A stretch of 64,000 nt of DNA from Astrobacterium formosum (lineage in GTDB: Bacteria > Pseudomonadota > Alphaproteobacteria > Rhizobiales > Xanthobacteraceae): contig JAVDCA010000009.1 in the NCBI GenBank assembly GCA_030848545.1, positions 62,001-126,000 on the forward strand, read 5' to 3'. Position numbers and translations under genes: made by a program. Positions within the stretch are counted from its first letter, which is position 1. The number at the start of each line of letters is the position of its first letter. The notes under the pieces were generated by a model. The model made no database searches and was not told where the DNA came from. It saw only the letters and a program-made list of their open reading frames with translations. This document shows positions 37,137-46,056 of this stretch, one piece after another.

Positions 37137-37526
37137 CTATTTCTTGTCGTCGCTCGTGCTCTTGTTCATGCTTCCGCCCGTCGCGCTTCCCGAGCTTCCG
37201 CCCGTTGCGCTGCCGGTGGTCGTGCTCGAGCCCGACGCGCTGTGCATCGTGAACACGGTCATGCTCTGCGGGCCGATCACCATCGTGACCGGATCTCCCT
37301 GCTTGTCCTTGGCGCTGACGAGAAACGACCCGGGCACCACTTGCACATTGCTGAAGCCCTGGTCCTTCAGCTTCTGCTGGATCTGCTGCGGCAGGCTCTG
37401 CGAGCCCTGGTTCGACTGGTTCGCTTGCGTCGACGAGCCGGTCGACGAGCTGCCGGCGCCCTGGGCCAGCGCGGCCGGTGCAACGGAGATCGAGAGTAGT
37501 ACGGCTAGAGCGAGCTTCTTGATCAC
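37137..37526 (-). CDS. Small exported protein, stress-type promoter
   Basis: A 129-residue exported protein. GTG 37526, 6 bases after AAGGAGA, starts a clear signal peptide (KKLALAVLLSISVAPAALAQG). A Ser/Gln-rich linker, a compact middle (QQIQQKLKDQGFSNVQVVPG, then FLVSAKDKQGDPVTMVIGP) and a Gly/Ser/Thr-rich tail with repeated ATGGS follow. The middle resembles the small PepSY-like or DUF-type folds seen in Rhizobiales exported proteins, but I cannot name a family. The EcfG-type promoter at 37570-37594 supports the start and stress control. Confidence 0.75.
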   Translation of the reverse strand: MIKKLALAVLLSISVAPAALAQGAGSSSTGSSTQANQSNQGSQSLPQQIQQKLKDQGFSNVQVVPGSFLVSAKDKQGDPVTMVIGPQSMTVFTMHSASGSSTTTGSATGGSSGSATGGSMNKSTSDDKK

Positions 37527-37569
37527 TTGCGTCTCCTTGAGGTCTTCTGGTGTGCGCCCCCACCCGGCC

Positions 37570-37594
37570 AACGATGCCCGTGCGCGCTCGTTCC
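37570..37594 (-). promoter_or_regulatory. EcfG-type promoter of the 129-residue gene
   Basis: On the minus strand GGAAC (37594-37590), 16 bases, CGTT (37573-37570), 43 bp before the GTG start at 37526. Confidence 0.65.
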
Positions 37595-37659
37595 TATCGT
37601 CGTCCTCGATCCGTGTTTGCAAAGTGGATTCGCTGTACGTGAGCGTACCCATGGCGCCA

Positions 37660-38301
37660 TCACGACGGCGACTTGAGAACTCCGCATGCGATGCGGCCGC
37701 CGGCACTGTCCATGTTGCGGTAGTCGTCGGCATTCGCGTGGATCATGATGGCAGTCCCGTCCCTGGTGAGGAGCGAGAACGGCCCGGCTGAGGCTGCTTG
37801 CGCGGACGAACTCGGATCTGCACCGGTGCCCGTGGTTTGCTGTTTCCCCTGCGCCGTTCCCTGGTCCGGACGAACCGTCAGACGCTCGGAATGAAACTCG
37901 GCGACGGCGCGGCCTTCGTCATTCACCAGCAGGTTCGGCAGGTCGCCGGCATGAAAGCCTTGAGGAGAATCGAAGCCATGCTGCGCCCCGGTCGGGTTGA
38001 AATGGCCGCCGGCCGATTTGAAATCCGGTCCTTCGCATAACCCGCGCTCGTGGACGTGAACGGCGTGCATCCCCGGCGGCAGATTCATCAGATTGACGGT
38101 GAACAGCGTTCCGTGGGCGGTAGGCCTCACTTGCACGGAGCCGACCACGTTGCCCTTGGCATCCTTCATGTCGACAACCCGTGTCTGCCGCAAGAGAGCC
38201 TGGGGATCGATGGGGGTTGCCGCGGGCGTTTGGGCGAACACCGCGGCGGCCGGGAGAGTGGTCAGCGCGCCGGCGATCAGCATGGTCCGTCGAAAGGTCA
38301 T
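37660..38301 (-). CDS. sodC: Superoxide dismutase [Cu-Zn], periplasmic
   Basis: A 213-residue exported enzyme with a signal peptide (cut near VFAQT). Metal ligands appear in order: HVHERGLCEG (two copper His), GGHFNPTGAQHGF (bridging and zinc His), FHAGDLPNL (zinc His and Asp), and IMIHANADDY (last copper His). The disulfide cysteines are in GLCEG and RIACGVL. Between the zinc loop and the last copper His is an unusual Gln/Ser/Thr-rich insertion (about residues 148-170). It removes superoxide in the periplasm, in keeping with the stress-related neighbourhood. Confidence 0.95.
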   Translation of the reverse strand: MTFRRTMLIAGALTTLPAAAVFAQTPAATPIDPQALLRQTRVVDMKDAKGNVVGSVQVRPTAHGTLFTVNLMNLPPGMHAVHVHERGLCEGPDFKSAGGHFNPTGAQHGFDSPQGFHAGDLPNLLVNDEGRAVAEFHSERLTVRPDQGTAQGKQQTTGTGADPSSSAQAASAGPFSLLTRDGTAIMIHANADDYRNMDSAGGRIACGVLKSPS

Positions 38302-38358
38302 GGGCGTTCTCCTATTCTATGGTGGGCGGCATCATCATGGTGGCGGCAATACGCAACG

Positions 38359-38958
38359 TCACCGCTTGGCTCCTTGCAGCCGTTCGTTCGCCGGTACGGC
38401 GCAATAGGCGACGATGTGACCGCGGCCGGCCGGGCAGGCGACGCTGCGCTCGCCGATCAGCCTGGCCGCGCCGCCCGGGCAGAACGCATTGACCGCGTAA
38501 GCGCGCTCGGGACACACCACCATGCAGTCCTTGTCGATCTCGCAGGGCTGCCGGATCGGGCGGACAACCAGGAGCTCGGTCCGTGGGGCATCGTCACCGG
38601 CGCGAGGCGCGACGTTGGCCGTGGCGCCTGCCCCGGGAGACGTCGGACTTGTCGGCGCGACCGCTTCCGTGGCGTTGCAGTTCGTGATGACGACCGGATG
38701 CGTTTCGCGGCCGGCGCGGATGTCGGCCGTGCAGTCGGGCGGCAGGTAGCGAACGCGAAACACGAACTGGCTGACAGAGTCGGTGCGCGTGTCGAAACGC
38801 CCGTCCAGAGTCACACGCTGGTTCGGTTGCGAGGTTTCGCCGCGCACGACCAGCACGCCGGCCGCATACTCGCTCTGGGTGATGGTGATCTCGGCATGAA
38901 CGGGCATCCCCATGAGCAGCAGGGCGCAGGCGGTCAACGGCAGTCGATGAAAGGACAT
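38359..38958 (-). CDS. Exported cysteine-containing protein, function unknown
   Basis: A 199-residue exported protein (signal peptide cut near PVHAE). The first half is a beta-rich domain (ITITQSEYAAGVLVVRGETSQ, then FVFRVRYLPPDCTADI), the second half, after a Pro/Thr linker, has six cysteines in CEIDKDCMVVC, FCPGG, ACPAG and YCAVP, likely disulfide-bonded. No family recognised; related proteins exist in Bradyrhizobium-type genomes as far as I recall. It is 57 bp upstream of sodC on the same strand and may share its message. Confidence 0.75.
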   Translation of the reverse strand: MSFHRLPLTACALLLMGMPVHAEITITQSEYAAGVLVVRGETSQPNQRVTLDGRFDTRTDSVSQFVFRVRYLPPDCTADIRAGRETHPVVITNCNATEAVAPTSPTSPGAGATANVAPRAGDDAPRTELLVVRPIRQPCEIDKDCMVVCPERAYAVNAFCPGGAARLIGERSVACPAGRGHIVAYCAVPANERLQGAKR

Positions 38959-39153
38959 TTGGCTGCTTTCGAGCTTGGGTTAGCTGGGAGCCGGCGGTCA
39001 GGCTCGTTTGGCTAATCCGGATCACGGACCGGATGTTCCAAGCGCGTCGCGGCGTCGCGCCCCCGGTTTGGTACGCCAACGAACATTGGAACGAGAAGGT
39101 CAATGCCGGCGTGGCGCCGAATTCGTTTGATGGAAGGGGAGCGGCCCGACCTC

Positions 39154-40455
39154 TTAGTCGGCGTGGTCGCCCGCCGACGCCGCCAATGCCGGCTCGATGG
39201 CGGCCAGAATCGCCCGCTGATCCTCGGGCTCCGGAAGCGTCGCCGCGTGTCGGCCGACCATCTGCAAATGTTTGATGATGGTTTCCCGCTTGGACCCGTC
39301 GACGAGTGCAGCGAGGCCGGCCAACCGCTCCGCCAGCACCACCAGAACGGTCACCTGCGAGTTCGCCGCACGGCGTAGTGGACTTAGTGCGATATCGACC
39401 AAATCCGCAAAGTCGATCCGACTGCCGATGACCCGAATGTTTCCGTCGGAGTCGCGGAACTCCGACTGCGGCGGCGAGCGGCGGGCGAGCGATTCCAGCG
39501 CCGCCGCCAACCGGTTGATGACCGCAATCGCGGTGAACGGGTCGTTGAGACTAGGCGAGAGTGCGCGAACGGCAACCTCGACGAGCTGGCGGATCGAATA
39601 TTCGAGATCCTGGGTGGGAGTTCGCTCGTGCCCCAGCTTGATCGCCCGGAGCAGCCGTTCGCGAGTTTCCGGCGAGATATCGAACTTTCCGTGAATCGAA
39701 AGTGCGGCGATCCCTCGTAGTGCGAAACCTCCGGGGCGGAGATGAACGAACACGACGAAGTCCTCCTCTGCCGCGGTGGCGCACAAATCCTCATACTGGA
39801 TGAACTGAACGTAGCCGCTTCTGTCGGCATCGACTGAAATCTCAGGAGTGTCCGTGGTCTCTTCGGGACCGGATCGATCCGCCGCGGAATCCGACGGAAG
39901 GGCGCCGATCGCGACATCGAGACGATCCGCTACTTCCCTGACCATCGTGTCCGAGACGATCGATCTCGCCAGCTTGTTGACGTGAAACAGGAGCGCGAAC
40001 ATGCAAGCCACGGCCAGAGCGCTGGCGATCGTGACCGCCGCCTGCGGAACATGTTCCGGTCCGAGCGACTCGTTGATGCTGCGGAGCAGGAGCAGGATGT
40101 AGAGGATCGTCGCGATAAACAGGCCGATGACCGACTGGATCTGACGATCGCCGATGAAATTCCAGATCAATCTTGGGCCGAGCTGCCCGGCCGCGAGCGA
40201 AAGAACGACGATCGTGATGGAGACCACGAGCGACGTCATCGTGATCATGCCGGAGAGAAGCGTCGACAGCAGGTCGCGCGCCGTGCTGGCATCGCCGCCA
40301 AACAGCCACCAGGGTACGGTGCCACTTGGCCGAGGAAAGAGGGTGTCTATCGAAAGGATGAGATAGACGCCGGCGGCCGCAACGGCGCTCATCAGCGCCG
40401 GAACGAGCCACAGCCGGGCACGAAGCCAATCCAGCAGGTGCCAGAGTCGTTGCAT
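39154..40455 (-). CDS. DUF2254 family membrane protein
   Basis: A 433-residue protein with four N-terminal helices (WLVPALMSAVAAAGVYLIL, STLLSGMITMTSLVVSITIVVLSL and two more to residue 150) and a cytosolic domain (YVQFIQYEDLCATAAEEDF, then RQLVEVAVRALSPSLNDPFTA). This order is DUF2254, whose function is unknown. I chose ATG 40455 (MQRLWHLLDWLR); the frame is open for 168 more codons but that part lacks coding character. Confidence 0.9.
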   Translation of the reverse strand: MQRLWHLLDWLRARLWLVPALMSAVAAAGVYLILSIDTLFPRPSGTVPWWLFGGDASTARDLLSTLLSGMITMTSLVVSITIVVLSLAAGQLGPRLIWNFIGDRQIQSVIGLFIATILYILLLLRSINESLGPEHVPQAAVTIASALAVACMFALLFHVNKLARSIVSDTMVREVADRLDVAIGALPSDSAADRSGPEETTDTPEISVDADRSGYVQFIQYEDLCATAAEEDFVVFVHLRPGGFALRGIAALSIHGKFDISPETRERLLRAIKLGHERTPTQDLEYSIRQLVEVAVRALSPSLNDPFTAIAVINRLAAALESLARRSPPQSEFRDSDGNIRVIGSRIDFADLVDIALSPLRRAANSQVTVLVVLAERLAGLAALVDGSKRETIIKHLQMVGRHAATLPEPEDQRAILAAIEPALAASAGDHAD

Positions 40456-41124
40456 GACTTTCCGACAGTGCACTCGTGACCGTGAAACTCCCGGCCGGTT
40501 CACAAGAAATGACAACGGCCGGTGCGGTCGACAACGTGCTCTGTACGGCGCCGTACCAAGGTCACCTTCTTCGCGTTGCTCGCGTGCCGGCAGGTTGGCT
40601 TCGGCCTTGCGCTCCGAGCGTTTGCCTGGCGTTGATGGCTGGAAGACGCACACCTTCCGACTTGTCGGCGGGAGCTGTCGGCGAATGCACGCTTGCGGAC
40701 CCACTGCCGCACGTGCGCAAGGGAACGCCTGCACGCCCGCGTGATTGGTGTCCAAGCGGTCAACGTCGCAGCAAGGTCGTCGGCGAACCTCTAACCAAAT
40801 CACGAGGGTTTCCATATGAATAGTATCAAGAAAGCAACAACTGCGCTGTGTTGATGAAGACCGAATGCTCATTGAGTTCGAACTTTGACCGTCGCCTCGG
40901 AACGCGGATTCCGGCGTGACCCGCTTTGGCGTCGGTCGTGCTCGGCGGAGCGATTTCAACTCACAGGTCCAAGCCGCTGCCGTGCGAAACCTCGATCACC
41001 AGCCAAAGACAGCGAATGAACCTGGCCGAAAAAGACGCTCTGTCAGGCTTCCGCTTCTCCGCACGTGCTGGCGCGAGACGGCGAGCCGAAGCTGAAGACA
41101 AAAATCTCCCAACGGTGAATCAGG
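40456..41124. other. Gene-less stretch
   Basis: 669 bp without a supportable gene. Around 40800-40900 the composition is less GC-rich than the flanks. No terminator, repeat or sigma-factor site that I can defend. Confidence 0.4.
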
Positions 41125-41673
41125 ATGGCAAAGACACCGCACACAATCGGGCGCAGTGACGAGGCCGACGCCCGCGGCCTTGAGCTTGGGCGACGGGAAG
41201 GCGAGGCACTCGGCCGCACGCTTCGGCACATGATCGACGAGGTGGCCGATACGGGCGACGAGATCGCATCCGGCGACTACCTGATCGGCTTCGCGGCAGA
41301 GAAGGCCGAGGGCATGTACCTACCGCGGGACGGCCGCCTCGAATGGCGTGAGCCCGAGGACGAAAACGTGCATCTCGAGGTCGCAGTACGTGACCATGCC
41401 GACGGCCGATTGATACCCGGCCTCGACGTGCGGGTGACGGTCACGGATGAGGACGGACAGGAGATCGGAACCCATGAGCACCCGTTGCTATGGCACCCGT
41501 ACCTCTACCACTACGGACGAAACTGGCACATTCCCCGGGCCGGCCGCTATTCGCTCCGGGTGCGCTTCGAGGCGCCGCGCTTTGCTCGCCACGACCGCAA
41601 AAACGGCTGTCGTCTGAGCGAGGGTGCCGATGTCACGTTCGACAACGTGATGCTGCAGACCGGCAAGGAATGA
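41125..41673 (+). CDS. Iron-transporter-like (P19/Tp34 fold) protein without signal peptide
   Basis: A 182-residue protein. After a charged start, residues 85-180 read as the P19/Tp34 immunoglobulin-like fold: VHLEVAVRDHADGRLIPGLDV, then HEHPLLWHPYLYHYGRNWHIP, then GRYSLRVRFEAP. The histidine-rich middle would be the metal site. Known P19/Tp34 proteins are periplasmic copper/iron-binding proteins of FTR1-type iron uptake, but here no signal peptide is visible and no ftr1 gene is near. The assignment is moderate. Confidence 0.6.
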   Translation: MAKTPHTIGRSDEADARGLELGRREGEALGRTLRHMIDEVADTGDEIASGDYLIGFAAEKAEGMYLPRDGRLEWREPEDENVHLEVAVRDHADGRLIPGLDVRVTVTDEDGQEIGTHEHPLLWHPYLYHYGRNWHIPRAGRYSLRVRFEAPRFARHDRKNGCRLSEGADVTFDNVMLQTGKE

Positions 41674-41759
41674 GCAGCCGCTGCGGCGCGCGATCCGAAC
41701 CTTGGAAAAACTCACTGGTGGCGTCCACGGCCATCCGTTCGCTTGCGGCAATCGGACGC

Positions 41760-42668
41760 TCAGCGGTTGTCCGGATCGGCGGCCGACCTGGCGAGCTCCG
41801 CATTGAACGCCGCGCCGACCAGAATCGAGAAGGAGCCCAGCCAGAACCACATCAGCAGCACCACGACGGCGCCGAGCGAACCGTAGGTCTTGTCGTAAGT
41901 CGCGAAATGGCTGACATAGACCGAGAAGCCGTAGGACCCGGCAACCAGCAGCGCGGTCGCGAGAAGTGCGCCGGCGCTCGCGAATTCCCATCGGGGGTGC
42001 GTCCTGTTGGGCGCATAGCGATAGAAGAACGCGATTGCGAGGACGGTGAGCACGATCATGAGCGGCCATCGTCCAAGGGCGGCGATGGATTGCGCCGAAT
42101 CAGGCATGTATGCGAGCACTGCCGGTAGCAAGGCAACCAGAGCAACTGCGACGATCACGAATGCGATCAGGATCGCGGTCAGGCTCAGCGCGACGATGTT
42201 GTACCAAATGAAATTGCGGGCCTCGGAAACGCCGTATGCGATGTTGAGTGCCGTCATCATGGTGGCGGTCGCGTAACGTGCGCTCCACAGGGACAGTGTC
42301 AGGCTGATGGCCAACCCCATTCCGAAGGTCGATGCCGGACGTTCGGCAAGCTGTTGCAGCCAGTCCGACAACAAGGAGATTGCCGCGGGAGGCAGCAGTC
42401 CTTCGAGCCGATCAAGTTCATTCTTGACCGCCGACGGATCCGCAAACAGTCCGTAGAGTGATACGACGGTTGTGAGGACCGGAAAGACGGACAACAGCGA
42501 ATAAAAGCTCACTGCGGCCGCCAGCACGGAGACGTTGTCCTCGCCGATGCGGGCCCAGACCCGCTTCAGGACCGACCAGATTAGGGCAGTTCGCGAATGA
42601 TCCGCTGCCCGCGCCCCAGTCGCCGGTGCCAGTGCATCGTGAAACCACCGAGAGCTGAGAACTGCCAC
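41760..42668 (-). CDS. YihY/ribonuclease BN-like membrane protein
   Basis: A 302-residue protein with six helices of the YihY family. Marks: IGEDNVSVLAAAVSFYSLLSVFPVLT at residues 35-60, LWSARYATATMMTALNIAYG near 150, and FATYDKTYGSLGAVVVLLMWFWL near 265. Once called ribonuclease BN, the family is now regarded as membrane proteins of unknown role. GTG 42668 with GGAGACGGC upstream is my start; the longer frame from 42851 overlaps the AI-2E gene stop but lacks coding character. Confidence 0.9.
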   Translation of the reverse strand: MAVLSSRWFHDALAPATGARAADHSRTALIWSVLKRVWARIGEDNVSVLAAAVSFYSLLSVFPVLTTVVSLYGLFADPSAVKNELDRLEGLLPPAAISLLSDWLQQLAERPASTFGMGLAISLTLSLWSARYATATMMTALNIAYGVSEARNFIWYNIVALSLTAILIAFVIVAVALVALLPAVLAYMPDSAQSIAALGRWPLMIVLTVLAIAFFYRYAPNRTHPRWEFASAGALLATALLVAGSYGFSVYVSHFATYDKTYGSLGAVVVLLMWFWLGSFSILVGAAFNAELARSAADPDNR

Positions 42669-42847
42669 GCCGTCTCCAATCGTGCAAATCGCAATGATCA
42701 AGTGGGTTGTTCGTGCTCCTCCACCGCTTCCCGTCGCTCTGGTGGTGGGCCAGTCTTGAGACAGGGAAGAAATGGTCGGACATTCAACGGTGCTTCTGCG
42801 GATGTACGCTGGCATACGATGAGTCTGAAGGCGCGCGCCTTCGCGGG

Positions 42848-43879
42848 TCATGCCTCCGTACGGTCCCCTGGCACCGGCGTGGGAATACCAAGCGTCTCAC
42901 GGACATACAGTTTCTTGACCGCGACGAACGCGACGACTGTGATGGGCGCGGCGAACAGAACACCGGATGGACCGAAGATCAGTCCAACGACCACGACCGC
43001 GAGGAGCAGCAGGGCCGGAGGAATCTCCACCATATTTCTCTGAACGACCGGTGTGATCACATTGGATTCCACCTGCTGAACGGCAAGGAATATCCCGAGT
43101 GTCCAGAGCACGGCGTTCATGTCCACGGTGATAGCGAGCAACACAGCCGGCACGGCGCCCAAAACGGGCCCGATGACCGGGATGAACTCCATCAAGCCCG
43201 CGACAAGCCCGAGGATAAGAGGGGCCGGAAGCCCGATGAGCCATGCGCCGAGCCCGACCAGCACGCCCACGATGGTCATCGAGATCAGCTGCCCGATCAG
43301 CCAGAGCTGCAGGGCACGGCCGCTCGCATCGAGGAAGCTTTCGATGCGCCCATGTTGCGACACAGGAAACAGTTTCACGAATCCCACCCGATAGAGATGG
43401 GGGCTGGCCGCGAGGAACACGGCTCCGATCGCGACGACGAGGGCACTTGTCATGACGCCGGCCGCCATCCGGCCGAGCGAGGCGGCCTCCTGGAGAACGT
43501 CGGCGATGCTGTGCCCGAAGAGTCGTCCCCCGGCGCCTTCCTGGCCGATGAGTTGCACACCCAGCCTCTCCTCCAAGGCGCGAATTCCTTGGGGCAGTTG
43601 TCGGAAAAGGTCAGAGGCTTGCGTCTGGAGCTGGCTGCCGACAAGGAGAACGAGCGCAACACCGGCAAGAATGATCACGACGCAGACGACGGTCAGTGCA
43701 ACAGTCTGGTTTGCTCCCAGTCCGCGCAAAGGCCGTCCGACAGCATCGAGCAGGATCGCCAGCACGATCGCCGCAAAAGCGAGCACCAGCGCATCGCGCA
43801 AGAGCCAGAAAAGAACGAATCCCGCTGCCACGGCCGCCGCGGTCAGCCAAAACTTCAAAGCCTCTGATGTGCTCATCAT
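42848..43879 (-). CDS. AI-2E (PerM/YdiK-like) family transporter
   Basis: A 343-residue protein of the AI-2E/PerM family: paired N-terminal helices (FWLTAAAVAAGFVLFWLLRD), a soluble helical middle, and the C-terminal core with MEFIPVIGPVLGAVPAVLLAI and FLAVQQVESNVITPVVQRNMVEIPPALLLL, both hallmarks. Members move small solutes or ions (AI-2 in TqsA, Na+/H+ in others); the substrate here is unknown. It is 180 bp upstream of the YihY gene on the same strand. Confidence 0.92.
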   Translation of the reverse strand: MMSTSEALKFWLTAAAVAAGFVLFWLLRDALVLAFAAIVLAILLDAVGRPLRGLGANQTVALTVVCVVIILAGVALVLLVGSQLQTQASDLFRQLPQGIRALEERLGVQLIGQEGAGGRLFGHSIADVLQEAASLGRMAAGVMTSALVVAIGAVFLAASPHLYRVGFVKLFPVSQHGRIESFLDASGRALQLWLIGQLISMTIVGVLVGLGAWLIGLPAPLILGLVAGLMEFIPVIGPVLGAVPAVLLAITVDMNAVLWTLGIFLAVQQVESNVITPVVQRNMVEIPPALLLLAVVVVGLIFGPSGVLFAAPITVVAFVAVKKLYVRETLGIPTPVPGDRTEA

Positions 43880-44008
43880 CGCCCAGCGACCGTCCGGTCA
43901 GCGTCAGGTTCGGTCTGCGCTGATCAACCCGCAGACATGGGCCGCCGCGGTCGCGGCTAAGCCGTCGCGCAGATCAAATTATTGTCGCCGCGGAGCGTCT
44001 GTTCGCTG

Positions 44009-44434
44009 TCAATCGGACAGCGCTGGTGCCGGCGCTGTGGGCTTGGACGTTACGTTAGAAGCGCCGTGATGTTCCGCCGGCTCTCTCGGCAGTTGCAGGA
44101 CCGTGGCGATCTGCCCTCGCCGGAGCTTTTGAAAGGACACGATGCGGCCGTTGGGGAACTGGAGCGAATCGTGATGCGCGTTCGGGTCATGCGTGTTGAC
44201 CTGGCAGAAGCGTGCGACGGCCGGAGCGCTCCGTCGCCCGATGCCGAATATGCCGCCGTACTGCACATCGGATTCGAACGCCAGTTCTGTACCTGGCAAC
44301 AGGCAGACGGCGACCTCCGGATCATCGACGGCGGCGAAGCCGCGCGTGGCGGTGTTGGCAAAGTCCTTGCACACGAGGCGGTCGTTCAGCTTCGCGGGCC
44401 TGCTCTCGACGGACTGGAGGCTGTAGTCACACAT
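44009..44434 (-). CDS. Conserved hypothetical protein (MCDYSL family)
   Basis: A 141-residue, probably cytosolic protein. It opens MCDYSLQSVESRPAKLNDRL and has TRGFAAVDDPEVAVCLLPGTEL, ARFCQVN and HHDSLQFPNGRIV, matching a conserved hypothetical family that I recall from Bradyrhizobium-type genomes; function unknown. AAGGGAG lies 12 bases before ATG 44434. The longer open frame to 44641 is rejected because its first 69 codons lack the family start. Confidence 0.7.
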   Translation of the reverse strand: MCDYSLQSVESRPAKLNDRLVCKDFANTATRGFAAVDDPEVAVCLLPGTELAFESDVQYGGIFGIGRRSAPAVARFCQVNTHDPNAHHDSLQFPNGRIVSFQKLRRGQIATVLQLPREPAEHHGASNVTSKPTAPAPALSD

Positions 44435-44817
44435 AGGATGCGGCTCCCTTGTTGCGCGCGCCATGCCCCAATGTCGGCGCCCTTTGATGCACAACTCTCG
44501 TTGGTGCGTCTGGTTGCCGGGACGTCGGTGGAATTGGAGACATCGGTACCCTGTCGTACCGGAACCTCGACGCCACACACGAAGGCAAACGGACCGCGGG
44601 ACTGCCGCACGCTCCGCTCCGATGCACCGGTGTGAATCCAAGCCAAATGGCGCAGCGACGACCTTAAGTCGACAACTCTACACAAGATCCAAAAAATAAG
44701 TGCGCTACCGCGCACTGACGCCGATCGGAACGCCAATCTGAATACGTGGTATGTTAGTGCGCAGGCGCGCAGAGGAGAACGAATCAGAGGCCATCCCGGC
44801 AAAGGGGGAGGATAAAA
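44435..44817. other. Gap between the MCDYSL gene and the cupin gene
   Basis: 383 bp between divergent genes. It holds a well-formed minus-strand terminator (44690-44716) without an obvious gene in front of it, and GGGGGAGG before the cupin start. No sigma-factor site recognised. Confidence 0.45.
44690..44716 (-). terminator. Orphan minus-strand intrinsic terminator
   Basis: On the minus strand a perfect 7-bp stem (44716-44710 with 44705-44699, loop GGTA) runs into TATTTTTTG. No minus-strand gene is seen ahead of it; the next gene on that side is the cupin gene on the plus strand. Confidence 0.6.
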
Positions 44818-45333
44818 ATGGACGTTCACAAGCACGGCCCGACCATCTTAGGTCCGCACGACGGTGCTGCGGGATTTCTCGGAACCATCGGCGTCCGGTG
44901 GCTGATCGATGCTAAAGACAGCGGAGATCACTTTGCGCTCGTCGAGCATCCCATGGCGCCACGTGCGCTGGCCGCACCGCTGCACCGCCATTCGCGCGAG
45001 GACGAGTACAGCTTCGTCCTCGAAGGCCAGCTGGGCGCACTGCTGGGCGATGACGTCGTGTATGCGTCCCCCGGCGACCTCGTCTTCAAGCCGCGCGCGC
45101 AATGGCACACGTTCTGGAACGCCGGCCACACTCCGGCCCGCATTCTCGAGATCATTGCGCCAGCGGGCTTCGAAACGTTCTTCCGGGAGGTGGTGGCGCA
45201 AGGCGGCGTCACGCGCATCCCGCCGGCCGACTTTTCGGATTTGTGCGACGCGTACGGGCTGGAAATGCAGATCGACAGCGTGCCGGATCTCGTCAGGCGG
45301 TTCGACCTGCGGTTTCCAGGCACGCCGCTCTGA
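44818..45333 (+). CDS. Cupin domain protein
   Basis: A 171-residue single-domain cupin. Motif 1 is PLHRHSREDEYSFVLEGQLG (two His and Glu of the metal site), motif 2 is PGDLVFKPRAQWHTFWN with the last His. Such small cupins act as dioxygenases, isomerases or sensors; the reaction is not readable. GGGGGAGG precedes ATG 44818. It stands alone. Confidence 0.88.
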   Translation: MDVHKHGPTILGPHDGAAGFLGTIGVRWLIDAKDSGDHFALVEHPMAPRALAAPLHRHSREDEYSFVLEGQLGALLGDDVVYASPGDLVFKPRAQWHTFWNAGHTPARILEIIAPAGFETFFREVVAQGGVTRIPPADFSDLCDAYGLEMQIDSVPDLVRRFDLRFPGTPL

Positions 45334-45628
45334 CAGAAGTCGACGCAGATACGGGCGGGAACGTCCGCGAGCCGACGAACAGCCAGTACACCATCGCTGA
45401 CACGCGTACCGCCAGGGACTCGCGCAATAGCGACCACCTCAGAGTACCACAGGCGAGCGCGAGGAACCGGCCGCTCAGGGCGTCGCCCGGCGGGGGCAGT
45501 AAAGCGCCGATCCGTTGACGCTCTTTCAGAATCGAATGGAGGCTTCATCGCATGGAGGCGTCGCGATCGAGCGTCGCCGTACCGCGCCGGCATAGCGACG
45601 TTGCACGGCCTTGGGCGAGGAGTAGCGC

Positions 45629-46054
45629 CTACCAGCAACGGCGAACGCGATGCCAGTGGTGCCGGTGGCGAACGCGAACGGTCCTGCATTGGTTTGCGCC
45701 CCAGCCCCGATAGGCCACGGGACGGCCGTATGTGACCGGATAGGGAGCAAAGAGCGAAGGGCGATACGCCCAGCGGGACCTGTAGGAGGGATCGCCCCAG
45801 CCATAGTATCGGGGCCGCCAGAGGGCGCGACGGTATCCGTAATGCCGCCCGCCACCCCAGTACGGGCGAGAGTAGCCCGGATAGCCCCAATTGTATGTCG
45901 AGCCGCCCCATATGGAAGGCTCGAAGCCGAAGCTGATGCTGAAGCCGGGGCTCCAGTCGCGACGGTGCCAAGCGTTTGCGCTCGTCGGAACGAGAGTGAC
46001 CGCCAGCAGGAGCAGGACTGCAGCAGGCAATCCGACGACCGTTTTCCTGACCAT
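45629..46054 (-). CDS. Small secreted Trp/Tyr/Arg/Gly-rich protein
   Basis: A 141-residue exported protein: signal peptide (AAVLLLLAVTLVPTSANA), then a low-complexity mature part rich in Trp, Tyr, Arg and Gly (YGYRRALWRPRYYGWGDPSYR) ending in CRTVRVRHRHHWHRVRRCW with two cysteines. Proteins of this type are common in Rhizobiales envelopes and have no known function. Its Shine-Dalgarno GGAGGTGA, six bases ahead of the ATG, is locked in a perfect hairpin (46057-46089), so translation may be conditional. Confidence 0.78.
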   Translation of the reverse strand: MVRKTVVGLPAAVLLLLAVTLVPTSANAWHRRDWSPGFSISFGFEPSIWGGSTYNWGYPGYSRPYWGGGRHYGYRRALWRPRYYGWGDPSYRSRWAYRPSLFAPYPVTYGRPVAYRGWGANQCRTVRVRHRHHWHRVRRCW

Positions 46055-46056
46055 GC

